In this document: piece after piece, positions 21,330-33,000 of the stretch
Numbering within the stretch: position 1 is the stretch's first letter
Layout: each line of letters opens with the position of its first letter
Position numbers and translations under genes: made by a program
The notes under the pieces: model-generated
Seen by the model: the letters and a program-made list of their open reading frames with translations, nothing else
What the model was told of the DNA's origin: nothing
Databases searched by the model: none
Assembly: GCA_020796225.1 (NCBI GenBank)
Contig: CM036758.1
Coordinates: 30,483,647-30,547,646 of the forward strand
Reading direction: 5' to 3'
DNA length: 64,000 nt
DNA from: Arion vulgaris
Lineage: Eukaryota > Mollusca > Gastropoda > Stylommatophora > Arionidae

Positions 21330-21489
21330 TTGACCTCACCCTAGTAAATAAAATGCATCGCAGAAATCGGATGTGCTGGCCTACATGTAGGCGCATAACT
21401 GGCACAGCGTAAAATCGCTCTTAGACTCAGATCACATACAAATCACACAGAGTGGTTAACAAGTGGTTGATATAGAGCATTCGAAGAAG
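21330..21489 (+). repeat. R1b SINE-like fragment
   Basis: CTAGTAAATAAAATGCATCG to GAAGAAGAAG is the reverse complement of the R1b copies at 19923 and 25455. Confidence 0.55.
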
Positions 21490-21840
21490 AAGATTGGAAC
21501 CAGCAAAGCAAACTAATAATGGACTTTTCTAAACAGACCTTGGGAGAAACGGAAGGATGTTAGACTATCTGGGAAGCCATAAAAACAGCCAGAAACCTAA
21601 AAAAGTGGCGAACAACTGTTAAGGATCTATGAGGAGAGAGAGGAGTTGGGGAAATAAGTAAGGTTTAAAAACTAGAAACGGCGTGAAGCACACCCCTAAC
21701 TGATAGAAGAGAGCTTTGCAACCCTATAGTGAAGACTTGAAAGGGTCCGCATTCCGGACAAGGTGGATTTATTATGCTTCCTTGGTGATGATGATGATGG
21801 ATGATGATGTTGATGATGATGATGTTGATGATGATGATGA
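21490..21840 (+). pseudogene. LINE 3' end with (GAT)n tail
   Basis: The plus strand encodes the tail of a non-LTR RT ORF (a WEAIKTARN..KWRTTVKDL-like pattern, with frame breaks). A 3' UTR follows and a GATGATGATG microsatellite tail at about 21787-21840. RTE-type LINEs often end in such tails. Confidence 0.6.
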
Positions 21841-22096
21841 TCTTTTCTTCTTCTTCTTTGCGCTCGATTTTTACGACCAATTTTAATCACTCTTTTTGAT
21901 ATGTTTGATCTTTGCCAAGAACTTGTATACGTTGCACATTGGTTTGGTAGCCCCTAAACGCATAGACTTCTAAACGTTTAGAACACATGCATCCGATTTC
22001 AATCAAACCTCCTTAGTCGCTTATTACGACATGCGTGGCAGGTAACAGTGGTTCTATACTTTACACTTCAAATTTGGGCCTCGGTAACCACTCGGG
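21841..22096 (-). mobile_element. SINE R1 inserted in a GAT microsatellite
   Basis: Full-length reverse copy: TTCTTCTTCTTTGCG tail at the left, core TTAGTCGCTTATTACGACAT, head GGTAACCACTCGGGCG at the right. GATGAT runs flank both sides, so it landed in the LINE tail. Confidence 0.8.
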
Positions 22097-22300
22097 CGGA
22101 TGATGATGATGATCGGCGTCCTCGATGATGACTTTGTCGACTTTGATCCAAGACGCTTAGAATATAAAGTTAAGGAAACCAAATAGAGAAAGGTATACAC
22201 ATTAAACAGGAAGTTAGATATTTGGGTGTATTCTCGTTTGATCGATTTTCTAGGGAAATGTGAAATTTCTGACACACATAAAAGATATGTCAGGAATACC
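22097..22300. other. Unassigned flank of the Penelope-like element
   Basis: A GATGATGATGATGAT run, then AT-rich sequence with no recognised feature up to the target duplication. Confidence 0.5.
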
Positions 22301-22399
22301 AGGTGAAATACTAAATAGGGGGAAGACTGCAGTAAAACTTGGTAAATAGTGAAACACGTACAAACAAAGTACTATAGTTTTACAAAATACATAAACAGT

Positions 22400-22443
22400 G
22401 ACGATAAACAGCAACGTTTCGACCAACAAGGCCTTTATCAAGC
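22400..22443 (-). ncRNA. Hammerhead-ribozyme-like motif, PLE left terminus
   Basis: The minus strand reads GCTTGATAAAGGCC, loop, then GGTCGAAACGTTGC. The GGCC/GGTC stem and the GAAAC segment resemble the minimal hammerhead motifs known in PLE terminal repeats. The usual CUGAUGA appears as UUGAUAA, so activity is doubtful. Confidence 0.45.
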
Positions 22444-22717
22444 AAACGAACAAACAGGAGTGACAAATTAAAATGAAACACAAATGGACGACCAAATACC
22501 AACGTATCTAAGGAAAATCTGGAATAAAAACGAATAACGAAATAAATGTAACACAAAACACACATAAAAACTAGAAATAGAAAAGAAACAATGAAACATC
22601 TAGTAAATATATAACTTGAAATACATGCAACATATACCCATATAGATTATAAAGCATGGGAAGAGAAAGTACTAAGAAGCATAAGAATGTAATACATGCA
22701 ACATATACCCATAGAGA

Positions 22718-23050
22718 TTACAAAGCATGGGAAGAGAAAGTACTAAGAAGCATAAGAATGTAATACGTTGAGCCCGCGTGGTCGCAAGGTACCATACAAG
22801 AAATCAACCGATTCTCCAGAGCAAATCGACTACGATCATCAGAGGAACATGATCGGATGGCTGTGACCTGGACATCGCAAGCTCCTGAATGGCCAGTATC
22901 ATTGAAATGGGTAGCTACAGGGGTCACAGAGCATTGGCGTATATCGCGCAAGTGTTGGGCGAATCGGTCACTGAGTCTCCTGCCGGTTTCCCCAATATAG
23001 GCCTCATTCCGACGGACTTCAAGCTCTCCAGTTCTTTCTCGACAGGAGAA
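22718..23050 (-). pseudogene. PLE GIY-YIG endonuclease fragment, inverted arm
   Basis: The minus strand reads in one frame through EAYIGETGRRLSDRFAQH, then PVATHFNDTGHS. That is the YIG half of the GIY-YIG nuclease with its conserved Arg and His. This arm keeps GGGG where the plus-strand copy at about 24078 has GGG, so it preserves the better reading frame. The first (GIY) half is missing. Confidence 0.8.
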
Positions 23051-23051
23051 C

Positions 23052-23658
23052 TAACCCACTTGTCTCCACCTCGGCTCTCCTTCGTCTTGCAGAACTAGTT
23101 CTAACTCTCAACTCCTTTCAGTTCAATGATCAGTTCTTTGAGCAGATCAGTGGGGTCGCCATGGGTACTAAAATGGGACCCAGTTATGCTTGTCTATTCA
23201 TGGGTCATCTTGAGCACCTAGTATGGAATTCCTATGATGGCCCTCTTCCGTCTGTGTATCATAGATACATTGATGATTGTATTGGCATTACCGATATGCC
23301 TGAAGCCGATTTGTCACGCTTCATTAATTTCATTAATGTCTTCAATCCGGCTATTCGGTTTACATCTCACATCTCTACCTCTTGTGTCAACTTTCTTGAC
23401 ATCACTATCACTATCAGCCTATCCACCATCACTACATCAGTATACTACAAGCCTACTGATGCACATAGTTTTCTTCTTTATACCTCTTCCCATTCCCAGG
23501 CTTGTCGTGATTCTTTACCATTCTCTCAACTCTTGCGCCTTCGTCGCCTCTGTAGCGAGGACGACGATTTCCTCGATAGAGCTCACGAGATGCTGGATTT
23601 CTTTCGTAAGCGCTTATACCCGGATAAGGTGCTTGCTTCTGCTATGCTGCGCGTTTAG
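23052..23658 (+). pseudogene. PLE reverse transcriptase fragment
   Basis: The frame opens at the arm junction and reads STSALLRLAELVLTLNSF, then FEQISGVAMGTKMGPSYA, then the catalytic YIDDC motif, then NFLDITI and YYKPTDAH. These are the palm and thumb of a Penelope-type RT. The fingers and the N-terminal part are absent. It ends at a stop at 23656-23658, and the downstream thumb continues in another frame (23716-23961). Confidence 0.85.
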
Positions 23659-24235
23659 CAAATTTCTCGCCAGGAGGCTCTCTCTAACCAGCATAGAACT
23701 TCCAATTCTGACAGGGTGAAACTTGTCTTAACTTTCCACCCTCATAGTTCCCTTGTGAAGAAAGTCTTATTCCGTCATCTCTCCATTCTTCAGTCTGATC
23801 CTGATACACGTTCAATCTTCCAACACTATCCTTTGGTGGCGTACAGACGGGACAGAAGCCTTAAGGATATGTTAGTTCACATCGCCTCAAGCCTAACATC
23901 CAGAGTCATTTTGGCACCATCCAGTGTGGCCGTCGGCGCTGTAACACTTGTGCTTATGTAATACAGACCCGCACGGTGTCTTTTCCAAAAGCCACGTTCG
24001 TTGTTGAAGACAGTTTCACGTGCGAGTCCGTAATATTATCTATGCCATTATCTGCAAGCGGTGCAACAAGGCCTATATTGGGAAACCGGCAGGAGACTCA
24101 GTGACCGATTCGCCCAAAACACTTGCGCTGTATACGCCAATGCTCTGTGACCCATGTAGTACCCCATTTCATGATACTGCGCCATTCAGGAGCTTGACGA
24201 TGTCAGGTACAACCATCCGATCATGTCCTCGATGA
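23659..24235 (+). pseudogene. PLE RT-endonuclease linker and GIY-YIG domain, frameshifted
   Basis: 23716-23961 continues the RT C-terminal part (LVKKVLFRHLSILQ). A Cys motif follows, CGRRRCNTCAYV, typical of the PLE linker. After a frameshift comes IIYAIICKRCNKAYIGK, the GIY-YIG start. A lost G at about 24078 then shifts the frame, so the nuclease end is garbled here. Confidence 0.8.
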
Positions 24236-24547
24236 TCGTAGTCGATTGCTCTGGAGAATCGGTTGATTTCTTTATGGTCTTGACCAGGGCTCAACGTATT
24301 ACATTCTTATGCTTCTTAGTACTTTCTCTTCCCATGCTTTATAATCTATATGGGTATATGTTGCATGTATTCAAGTTATATATTTACTAGATGTTTCATT
24401 GTTTCTTTTCAATTTCTAGTTTTTATGTGTGTTTTTGTGTTACATTTATTTCGTTATTCGTTTTTATTCCAGATTTTCCTTAGATACGTTGGTATTTGGT
24501 CGTCCATTTGTGTTTCATTTTAATTTGTCACTCCTGTTTGTTCGTTT

Positions 24548-24591
24548 GCTTGATAAAGGCCTTGTTGGTCGAAACGTTGCTGTTTATCGTC
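24548..24591 (+). ncRNA. Hammerhead-ribozyme-like motif, PLE right terminus
   Basis: Same motif as at 22400-22443 in opposite orientation: GCTTGATAAAGGCC, then GGTCGAAACGTTGC. It lies about 50 bp from the element end, as expected for a PLE terminal repeat. Confidence 0.45.
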
Positions 24592-24799
24592 ACTGTTTAT
24601 GTATTTTGTAAAACTATAGTACTTTGTTTGTACGTGTTTCACTAGGTGAAATACTAACAACTTGAGATATGATAAACATGTTACTTTGGTAGAAACGTTT
24701 GTTAAATGCAAATTTATAAGAGAATAGGAAATTCTGAGAATCCCAGGGGAAATACCAGAGCCAATGAATATGGTAAATAAATAAACATACAGTAAACTT

Positions 24800-25230
24800 C
24801 TTCTTTTTCTGCGTTCTCACTAGATTGTGATTTCAGATTCTCTAATAAAGGCAGCCCATAGTCTGCCTCAGATTATTCAGCCACGCCAAAACAGTTTGTC
24901 TTCTGCGTTCTCACTAGATTGTGATTTCAGATTCTCTAATAAAGGCAGGCCCGTTACCGATACTGCGCTCAGATTTATCAACTCCATCGCCATACAATTT
25001 GTCTTGAACGCTGGTGTAAGTGGGCCACCTCTTTCGTCTCAATTCTGCATACTGGGGAAGTTCTGAGGATATCATTCCTATGATTTCTGCTTCCCAGTTT
25101 GTGCCGACCTCTTCCCGCAGTAGGTTTTGGCCACGCTTGCGATGGTAGGTCTGACATTCTTACTGCATGGCTAAATCTCTGCGGCAGATTGGCAACCGTA
25201 CAATCCGTTGTCATATTCCTCATTGAGGGG
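24800..25230 (-). pseudogene. I-clade LINE C-terminal fragment with duplicated 3' end
   Basis: Counterpart of 53085-53290: minus-strand pieces of the CP.YA.LRRKRWP..YG..FIRESEI tail, frameshifted. The terminal block (CTGCGTTCTCACTAGATTGT...) occurs twice, 89 bp apart, at 24810 and 24900. Confidence 0.6.
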
Positions 25231-25314
25231 TCGTTGTACTATGTTATGCGCCTTACGGCCTGGTGCATCCGTTTTTTGCAAGCATTTGGTTCGGGTTAGC
25301 ATTCCCTAGCGGAC

Positions 25315-25410
25315 ACGTGCGTTCGATTTCATCCAAACCTCCTTAGTCGCAGGTAACAGTGGTTCTATTCTTCACATCCCAAATTTGGACCCCGGTAAAC
25401 ACTCGGACGA
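25315..25410 (-). repeat. SINE R1 fragment
   Basis: ATCCAAACCTCCTTAGTCGC, then GTAACAGTGGTTCTATTC, then GTAAACACTCGG. It is the head half of R1 with internal deletions. Confidence 0.65.
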
Positions 25411-25454
25411 TACAGTAAACAAGAATTAAGAGCCTCTAGAAAAAACAATTTACT

Positions 25455-25700
25455 AAACACTGAATTCTTATTCTTCTTCAAACTCTCCCTATCAACCACT
25501 TGTTAAACCACTCTTTGTGATTTGTGTGTGATCTGAGCCTAAGAGAGATTGTACGTTGTGCCAGCTATGCGCATACAAGTAGGCCAACACATCCGATTTC
25601 TGCGACGTTTTTATTTACTAGGGTAGCTTCCCTAGGCTGCTACCTCAGTCGCCTCTTACAACATGCCTTCGTGTTACTATTCTTTGCTCCACCCGGGAAC
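25455..25700 (-). repeat. R1b SINE-like element
   Basis: A TTCTTCTTC tail, CACTTGTTAAACCACTCT, TTTATTTACTAGGGTAGCTT and CAGTCGCCTCTTACAACATG, as at 19923-20190. Confidence 0.65.
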
Positions 25701-25779
25701 ACACGGGCGAGACAGGACAACAAACCAATAAAAGAAGCACAAAGAATAACATTACAGCATTCATTAGCTAGCCTTAACA

Positions 25780-25885
25780 ACGGTATCTATATATGTGTAT
25801 ACTTGTGTGTACATATGTTGTCCGTTATCTAGCAGGTACAAACGATATGTATTATATGTGTATACTTGTGTGTACATATGCTGTT
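25780..25885. repeat. Short direct duplication
   Basis: ATATGTGTATACTTGTGTGT plus ACATATG occurs at about 25790 and again at about 25855. Confidence 0.7.
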
Positions 25886-25894
25886 GTTTCGTCT

Positions 25895-26600
25895 CATAAA
25901 TCATCATCATCAGGTGCCTAGCAGGCTGGCCTAAGTGATCAAGGTTCTCTATAGATCTCTGTCTATGGAATTTGCTTTCATCTCAGATGTTTAGACTCTT
26001 CAGTCCCATGAAGTCTGGCTGTCTAAAATTTGCTTTCTTTGTCTTCCTGTCTATCATCTTCTCTCGATTTTACCGATTGTTACAATGTGTTCTAAACTTT
26101 CCCTTCTCATCACAAGTCCGAACAATGATGACTGCCTCTTTCTTATAATGATAATAAGTTTTCTCAGTGTTTTGGCCTCATTCAACACCTTCACATTCGT
26201 CATTTTAACAGTCCGTGGGATTCTCATCATTCTTCAGTAAAATCACATATCTGTGGCCTCCAGAGATTTTTCTGGTAGTTTACTGTCCACGACTCACATC
26301 CGTATGTCAGTATTGGTTCTATGAAGCATTCTATAAATCTCATTCTGATCTCAATTGACAGTGGCTTGTTGCATAAAATGCTTTTCATTTTCTGGAACGC
26401 TGCTTTGGTCTGCCCTATTCTGCTCTTGATTTCTGATCTGCCATCTGATGTTATCAGGATTCCGAGTTATTTAAATTGGTGTACTTGTCACAGCTCTGTT
26501 ACATTTACTGTGATGGTGCAGTTTGTCGGTCTGCTTTTTGGAGATAATCATGACTTCTGTCATTTTAATATTCATACAAAAACTATACATACAGCAAATC
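25895..26600 (-). pseudogene. Non-LTR retrotransposon, RT C-terminal region
   Basis: Minus-strand pieces in shifting frames match a common LINE tail: EIKSRIGQTKAAFQKM-like, FIEPILTYGCESWTVNYQ, then RKRQSSLFGLVMRRESLEH. A related, more decayed copy is at 3436-3785. Confidence 0.75.
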
Positions 26601-26612
26601 GTATATTGTTTT

Positions 26613-27735
26613 TCCCCAGGTGAGTGATGGAATTGTCTGTCCCCAGGTGAGTGATGGAATAGTCTGTCCCCAGGTGAGTGATGGAATTGTCTGTCCCCAG
26701 GTGAGTGATGGAATTGTCTGTCCCCAGGTGAGTGATGGAATTGTCTGTCCCCAGGTGAGTGATGGAATTGTCTGTCCCCAGGTGAGTGATGGAATTGTCT
26801 GTCCCCAGGTGCGTGATGGAATTGTCTGTCCCCAGGTGAGTGATGGAATTGTCTGTCCCCAGGTGAGTGATGGAATTGTCTGTCCCCAGGTGAGTGATGG
26901 AATTGTCTGTCCCCAGGTGAGTGATGGAATTGTCTGTCCCCAGGTGAGTGATGGAATTGTCTGTCCCCAGGTGAGTGATGGAATTGTCTGTCCCCAGGTG
27001 AGTGATGGAATTGTCTGTCCCCAGGTGAGTGATGGAATTGTCTGTCCCCAGGTGAGTGATGGAATTGGCTGTCCCCAGGTGCGTGATGGAATTGTCTGTC
27101 CCCAGGTGAGTGATGGAATTGTCTGTCCCCAGGTGAGTGATGGAATTGTCTGTCCCCAGGTGAGTGATGGAATTGTCTGTCCCCAGGTGAGTGATGGAAT
27201 TGTCTGTCCCCAGGTGAGTGATGGAATTGTCTGTCCCCAGGTGCGTGATGGAATTGTCTGTCCCCAGGTGAGTGATGGAATTGTCTGTCCCCAGGTGCGT
27301 GATGGAATTGTCTGTCCCCAGGTGAGTGATGGAATTGTCTGTCCCCAGGTGCGTGATGGAATTGTCTGTCCCCAGGTGAGTGATGGAATTGTCTGTCCCC
27401 AGGTGAGTGATGGAATTGTCTGTCCCCAGGTGAGTGATGGAATTGTCTGTCCCTCGGTAGCGTAAAATGGAATTGTCGGGGTCCATCCAGGTGAGTGATG
27501 GTATATTCTGTCTCATTTGTGTGGTCTGATATTGTCTATCACTTATTGGTGAGTGATGGAATTGTCTGTCCCCAGGTGCGTGATGGAATTGTCTGTCCCC
27601 AGGTGAGTGATGGAATTGTCTGTCCCCAGGTGAGTGATGGAATTGTCTGTCCCCAGGTGAGTGATGGAATTGTCTGTCCCCAGGTGAGTGATGGAATTGT
27701 CTGTCCCCAGGTGAGTGATGGAATTGGCTGTCCAC
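26613..27735. repeat. 27-bp minisatellite in which every junction is a consensus 5' splice site
   Basis: About 38 units of GTGAGTGATGGAATTGTCTG + TCCCCAG, nearly all identical. Each boundary reads CAG|GTGAGT, the perfect vertebrate/invertebrate splice-donor consensus. A minority have GTGCGT. A diverged interruption lies at 27452-27560. Because 27 is divisible by 3 there are long open frames on both strands (VSDGIVCPQ and NSITHLGTD repeats) that I do not regard as genes. A single unexpanded relative is present at 39617-39725. Confidence 0.97.
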
Positions 27736-27739
27736 TTCT

Positions 27740-28075
27740 GCCGTTAAGCGTAGAGATGAGAGCTTTAATTTGGGTTCCAGTGCCAGATGAGTCGCTCTTG
27801 TTGTTATATATCTGTGTTTATTTAGTGTGGTCTTGATATTGTCTATCTATCTTTTTATTGGTCTTCCTTTGGCTCTTGTACCTTGTCTCTTTTTTATTGT
27901 ATGATGTTATTGGTGGTTGGTTGTATTCCATTCTCTCTAAGTGTCCAAATCACTGCAGATGTTGTCTTGCAATGTATTCGTTGCATGAAGTTATGCCTAC
28001 TCTGCTTCTGATGTCGTCGTTTCGTAGTCTATCTTTCCTGGTGACGCCCATGACACTACATGATAAATATTCTAT
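27740..28075 (-). pseudogene. LINE RT C-terminal fragment
   Basis: Minus strand: SVMGVTRKDRLRNDDIRSRV, then QWFGHLERM and a basic tail. This is the segment after the RT thumb in many non-LTR elements. It runs up to the edge of the 27-bp array. Confidence 0.7.
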
Positions 28076-28084
28076 AACAAAAAC

Positions 28085-28735
28085 AGTACATCGAGTCGAG
28101 TGGGGCCTACACGATAACCACAAGTAGCTTGACAATGGAGGTACGGGCAGGGTTTCAGAGGTGGTGACGTGGTTGGCATCTCATGACTTCTCTCGTGTTT
28201 TTATACTCGGTGACTCCATGAGTATGATTCGTAAATTCAAAACAAGAATGGTGAAACGAAACTGGGTGGAGGTACTGGTACAGAAACTGGGTGGAGGTAC
28301 TGGTACAGAAACTGGGTGGAGGTACTGGTACAGAAACTGGGTGGAGTACGGTACAGAAACTGGTGGAGTACTGTACGAAACTGGGTGGAGGTACTGGTAC
28401 AGACAGGGTTCAGAGCAAACACCTTCAATTTTATCCCTGGGCACTCAGTTGTCAGGGGTAATGAACGAGTTGATAGATTTGCTGGCACGGCTACAATATC
28501 AGAGGGAGTTGTAATAGACCGAAATGATACTCTTAAAGCACTGAGAGAGTCTTTTTGAACAGAAGAATTCCAGGGTTGTGAGTCCCACTCGCTGACCAGA
28601 CTGGGAGAGATGGGTATCAATATTGGTACAGCCCGAAAAGAACGACATACCAAATGTGCAAAGAGATTGAGTAATCAACATCGAACTACTGTGTTTGACG
28701 CTGCTGGATTTGTTGTGGCGTAGATTGGAGCACCT
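28085..28735 (+). pseudogene. LINE RNase H fragment containing a 24-bp in-frame minisatellite
   Basis: The plus strand reads VTWLASHDFSRVFILGDSMS, then NWVEVLVQ, then IPGHSVVRGNERVDRFAG. This is RNase H with the second catalytic region. The NWVEVLVQKLGGGTGTETG part lies in about six tandem copies of a 24-bp unit (28255-28410). Later residues (LTRLGEMG and GTARKERHTK) match 56600-56840 on the opposite strand. Confidence 0.75.
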
Positions 28736-29084
28736 ATGGACATGTCTGGAGTGCTTTGATGATAGTCCTCATATAACTGATTACATCGAGTCATGAACAG
28801 ATATAAAGTAGTAGAGATTTTACTGTAACCAACTGTAAACACATTGTTGAGATGTAAACAACATTTCATTTAATCATTGTAATGTTTTACTGTATAGAAA
28901 TGACTGTTGACAGACATATCTACAGTTTGTTAAGTTATATTTCAACGAGTATGTTCTCACGATGTGTTGTTGCAGTTATGGAGGTGGCGTTGCTCGCAAC
29001 GCTTGAATTATTTCAATCAGATCTTGTACAGAACAACGAACTACATCTTCTTCTATAGAGAACATTTGTTAACATACATCTTTA
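28736..29084. other. No gene recognised
   Basis: AT-rich sequence between a LINE remnant and a minisatellite. Part may be LINE 3' UTR. Confidence 0.4.
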
Positions 29085-29520
29085 AAGTACGTTTAGTGGG
29101 TGTGTCTCTATCACATTACATGAACACTGCTACTACTACTACTGCTGCTACTAGGGGGCGTGTCCCCATCACATTACATGAATACTGCTACTACAGCTGT
29201 AGCTGCTGCTACTAGTGGGTGTGTCTCTATCACATTACGTGAACACTGCTACTACTACTGCTGCTACTAGGGGCGTGTCCTATCACATTACATGAATACT
29301 GCTACTACTACTGCTGCTGCTGCTACTAGTGGGCGTGTCCCTATCACATTACGTGAATATTGCTACTATTACTGCTGCTACTAGGGGGTGTGTTCCTATC
29401 ACATTACGTGAATACTGCTACTGCTGCTGTAGCTGCTGCTACTAGTGGGCGTGTCTCTATCACATTATGTGAATACTGCTACTGCTACTGCTACTGCTAC
29501 TGCAGCTGCTGCTACTACTT
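29085..29520. repeat. 55-63-bp minisatellite with a (CTA/CTG)n core
   Basis: About eight units: GTGGGCGTGTCTCTATCACA, then TTACATGAATACTGCTAC, then a variable CTACTACTGCTGCTACTAG run. Length differences between units come from the trinucleotide part. Confidence 0.9.
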
Positions 29521-29902
29521 GTGACAACTTGTGAGTTATGCTACTATCGCTGCTATTATTATTGATAGTACTGGGGTCGCCAATAGCCAAGATCCTAACA
29601 CGTTGTGCTAATGACCGCATGCCGTAGAAATTCCAATTCTCGAGGCCAGATTGAGCCAAAAATTCTCGATGTGTACTCGGTTCGTGGTTGGAATATAGGA
29701 GACCCTGATCCTTTACTTGATCATCTAAATTACACGTACCTCTGAATGACACGTACATAAAAATCTGATTTATTTTTGCGTGAAGATCTTCTTTTCTTAT
29801 TATCAGTGTCCCTAGTAATACAGACGTGTCTTCTCCAACTTCAAAGGTAGTACCAGTATGAGACGTGATGTATGAGACTTGAGGTGTGGGAACATATATA
29901 CT
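29521..29902 (-). other. 3' UTR and 3' flank of the CAP gene
   Basis: Downstream of the CAP stop codon (29905-29903). AATAAA on the minus strand at 29774-29769, 129 bp after the stop, is a suitable poly(A) signal. Beyond it I recognise nothing; a 97-codon open frame at 29465-29758 has no known domain. Confidence 0.55.
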
Positions 29903-30057
29903 CTATTCGTCCGAAGGTAACACGTTGACCGTAAACTCTCCAATAACGTTTCCGGGTGGATAGTAGTTAACCACTACTATTGACCTTCCATCTTTCGCCT
30001 GTGACCTTCCGACCCCGATCTCCGTGGAGTTGCGCCAGACCATCTGAGAGAAATGAC
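29903..30057 (-). CDS. CAP gene exon 5 (terminal)
   Basis: The acceptor reads TCTCTCTCATAAACAG, with the exon starting at 30057. It encodes HFSQMVWRNSTEIGVGRS, then VVVNYYPPGN, and stops at TAG 29905-29903. It contains the CAP signature His and the IGVG strand. No Met opens it, so Met-based ORF calling misses it. A 14-15-bp array lies just upstream in the intron. Confidence 0.88.
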
Positions 30058-33000
30058 CTGTTTATGAGAGAGAGATGTTAGGTTAAGTAAGATTACATAG
30101 AGACATCACGGAGAGACATCACAGAGACAGACATCACAGACAGACATCCCAGAGAGAGACATCCCAGAGACAGACATCACAGACATACATCCCAGAGAGA
30201 CACATCCCATAGAGACATCACAGAGAGACATCACCGAGAGAGACATCACAGAGAGAGACATCACCGAGAGAGAGACATCACAGAGAGACATCACAGAAAG
30301 AGATATCACAGAAAGAGACATCACAGAGAGAGGCATCCATCACAGAGAGAGACATCACAGAGAGAGACATCACCGAGAGACATCACAAAAGAGACATCAC
30401 AGAGAGAGACATCACAGACATCACAGAGAGACATCACAGAGAGACACCAAAGAGAGACATCACAGAGACAGACATCACCGACAGACATCACACAGACAGA
30501 CATCACACAGACAGACATCACACAGACAGACATCACAGACAGACATCACACAGACAGACATCACAGACAGACATCACACAGACAGACATCACAGACAGAC
30601 ATCACAGACAGACATCACACAACCAATCTGAAACAAATCTTATGTCTCGGTACTACATCATACCAAACCTTGGTTACACACGCGCACACACACGAACGCA
30701 CAGACGCACGCACACTTATACACCAACTCATAAGGACACCACCATACCTCTGAAATGGGAAACGGTAAGGGCACTGATAATAAGGAAAATAAGCCTTCAC
30801 GCAAAAAATTAGTCATAAGTGTCATAAAAGGCGCCCTGACTAAGCCCAAATTTAGAACGGACGAAGACAGAAGAAGATTAGAACCCATTGACTTTCTTGA
30901 ACTACGTTTAGTAGTAACCCTGTTGTGTGCACCCCTCATACAATATCTCTCATACAATATCTCTCATACAATATCTCTCATACAATATCTCTAATACAAT
31001 ATCTCTCATACAATATCTCTCATACAATGTCTCTCATACAATATCTCTCATACAATATCTCTCATACAATATCTCTCATACAATGTCTCTCATACAATAT
31101 CTCTCATACAATATCTCTCATACAATATCTCTCATACAATGTCTCTCATACAATATCTCTCATACAATATCTCTCATACAATCTCTCTCATACAATATCT
31201 CTCATACAATATCTCTCATACAATATCTCTCATACAATATCTCTCATACAATATCTCTCATACAATATCTCTCATACAATATCTCTCATACAATATCTCT
31301 CATACAATATCTCTAATACAATATCTCTCATACAATATCTCTCATACAATATCTCTCATACAATATCTCTCATACAATATCTCTCATACAATTCTCTCAT
31401 CAATATCTCTCATACAATATCTCTCATACAATATCTCTCATACAATATCTCTCATACAATATCTCTCATACAATATCTCTCATACAATATCTCTCATACA
31501 ATATCTCTCATACAATATCTCTCATACAATATCTCTAATGTCTCTCATACAACATCTCTCATACAATATCTCTCATACAATATCTCTCATACAATGTCTC
31601 TCATACAATATCTCTCATACAATATCTCTCATACAATATCTCTCATACAATGTCTCTCATACAATATCTCTCATACAATATCTCTCATACAATATCTCTA
31701 ATGTCTCTCATACAACATCTCTCATACAATATCTCTCATACAATATCTCTCATACAATATCTCTCATACAATATCTCTCATACAATATCTCTCATACAAT
31801 ATCTCTCATACAATATCTCTCATACAATATCTCTCATACAATATCTCTCATACAATGTCTCTCATACAATATCTCTCATACAATATCTCTAATGTCTCTC
31901 ATACAACATCTCTCATACAATATCTCTCATACAATATCTCTAATGTCTCTCATACAATATCTCTCATACAATATCTCTCATACAATATCTCTCATACAAT
32001 ATCTCTCATACAATATCTCTCATACAATATCTCTCATACAATATCTCTCATACAATATCTCTCATACAATGTCTCTCATACAATATCTCTAATGTCTCTC
32101 ATACAATATCTCTCATACAATGTCTCTCATACAATATCTCTCATACAATATCTCTCATACAATATCTCTCATACAATATCTCTCATACAATATCTCTCAT
32201 ACAATGTCTCTCATACAATATCTCTCATACAATATCTCTCATACAATGTCTCTCATACAATATCTCTCATACAATATCTCTCATACAATGTCTCTCATAC
32301 AATATCTCTCATACAATGTCTCTCATACAATATCTCTCTTTACAATGTCTCTAATGTCTCTCATACAACATCTCTCTACAATATCTCTCATACAATATCT
32401 CTCATACAATATCTCTCATACAATATCTCTCATACAATATCTCTCATACAATATCTCTCATACAATATCTCTCATACAATATCTCTCATACAATATCTCT
32501 CATACAATGTCTCTCATACAATATCTCTCATACAATATCTCTAATGTCTCTCATACAACATCTCTCATACAATATCTCTCATACAATATCTCTCATACAA
32601 TGTCTCTCATACAATATCTCTCATACAATATCTCTCATACAATATCTCTCATACAATGTCTCTCATACAATATCTCTCATACAATATCTCTCATACAATA
32701 TCTCTAATGTCTCTCATACAACATCTCTCATACAATATCTCTCATACAATATCTCTCATACAATATCTCTCATACAATATCTCTCATCAAATATTCTCAT
32801 ACAATATCTCTCTACAATATCTCTCATACAATATCTCTCATACAATATCTCTCATACAATGTCTCCTACATACTCTCATACAATATCTCTATCTCTCTAT
32901 GAACTAAGGCATCTCTAATAAGAAAATCCTCACAAAATTATTCTAATGTCTCATAAAGCCTCTGATACAAATTTCGCGAAGACAAGAATTAACCATTGAC

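Larger units (their letters stand above)
22301..24657 (+). mobile_element. Penelope-like element (PLE), rearranged, with inverted arms
   Basis: AGGTGAAATACTAA at 22301-22314 and 24644-24657 is a 14-bp target duplication. The right part (23052-24643, plus) holds a 5'-truncated RT, a Cys motif, a GIY-YIG domain and a terminal sequence. The left arm (about 22347-23050) is an inverted partial copy of the same 3' half, including its own GIY-YIG region, with one 66-bp internal duplication. RT plus GIY-YIG is the diagnostic PLE combination. About 32 bp lie between the left target duplication and the left terminus. The element is dead through truncation and frameshifts. Confidence 0.88.

Noticed and set aside
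21665..21890. Histidine-rich small protein
   Set aside because: It arises from reading a GAT/ATG microsatellite and the SINE tail.
26572..27735. Long open frames on both strands (387 and 281 codons)
   Set aside because: They exist only because the 27-bp unit has no stop in those frames and its length is divisible by three. There is no non-repeat coding sequence attached.
26613..27735. CRISPR array
   Set aside because: Repeats are contiguous, with no unique spacers. The host is a eukaryote, and the same applies to every other array here.
30755..30935. First exon of a myristoylated protein
   Set aside because: Part of it matches the inverted CAP 3' UTR and its end is duplicated in the satellite, so a dispersed repeat is likelier; kept only as a low-confidence entry.
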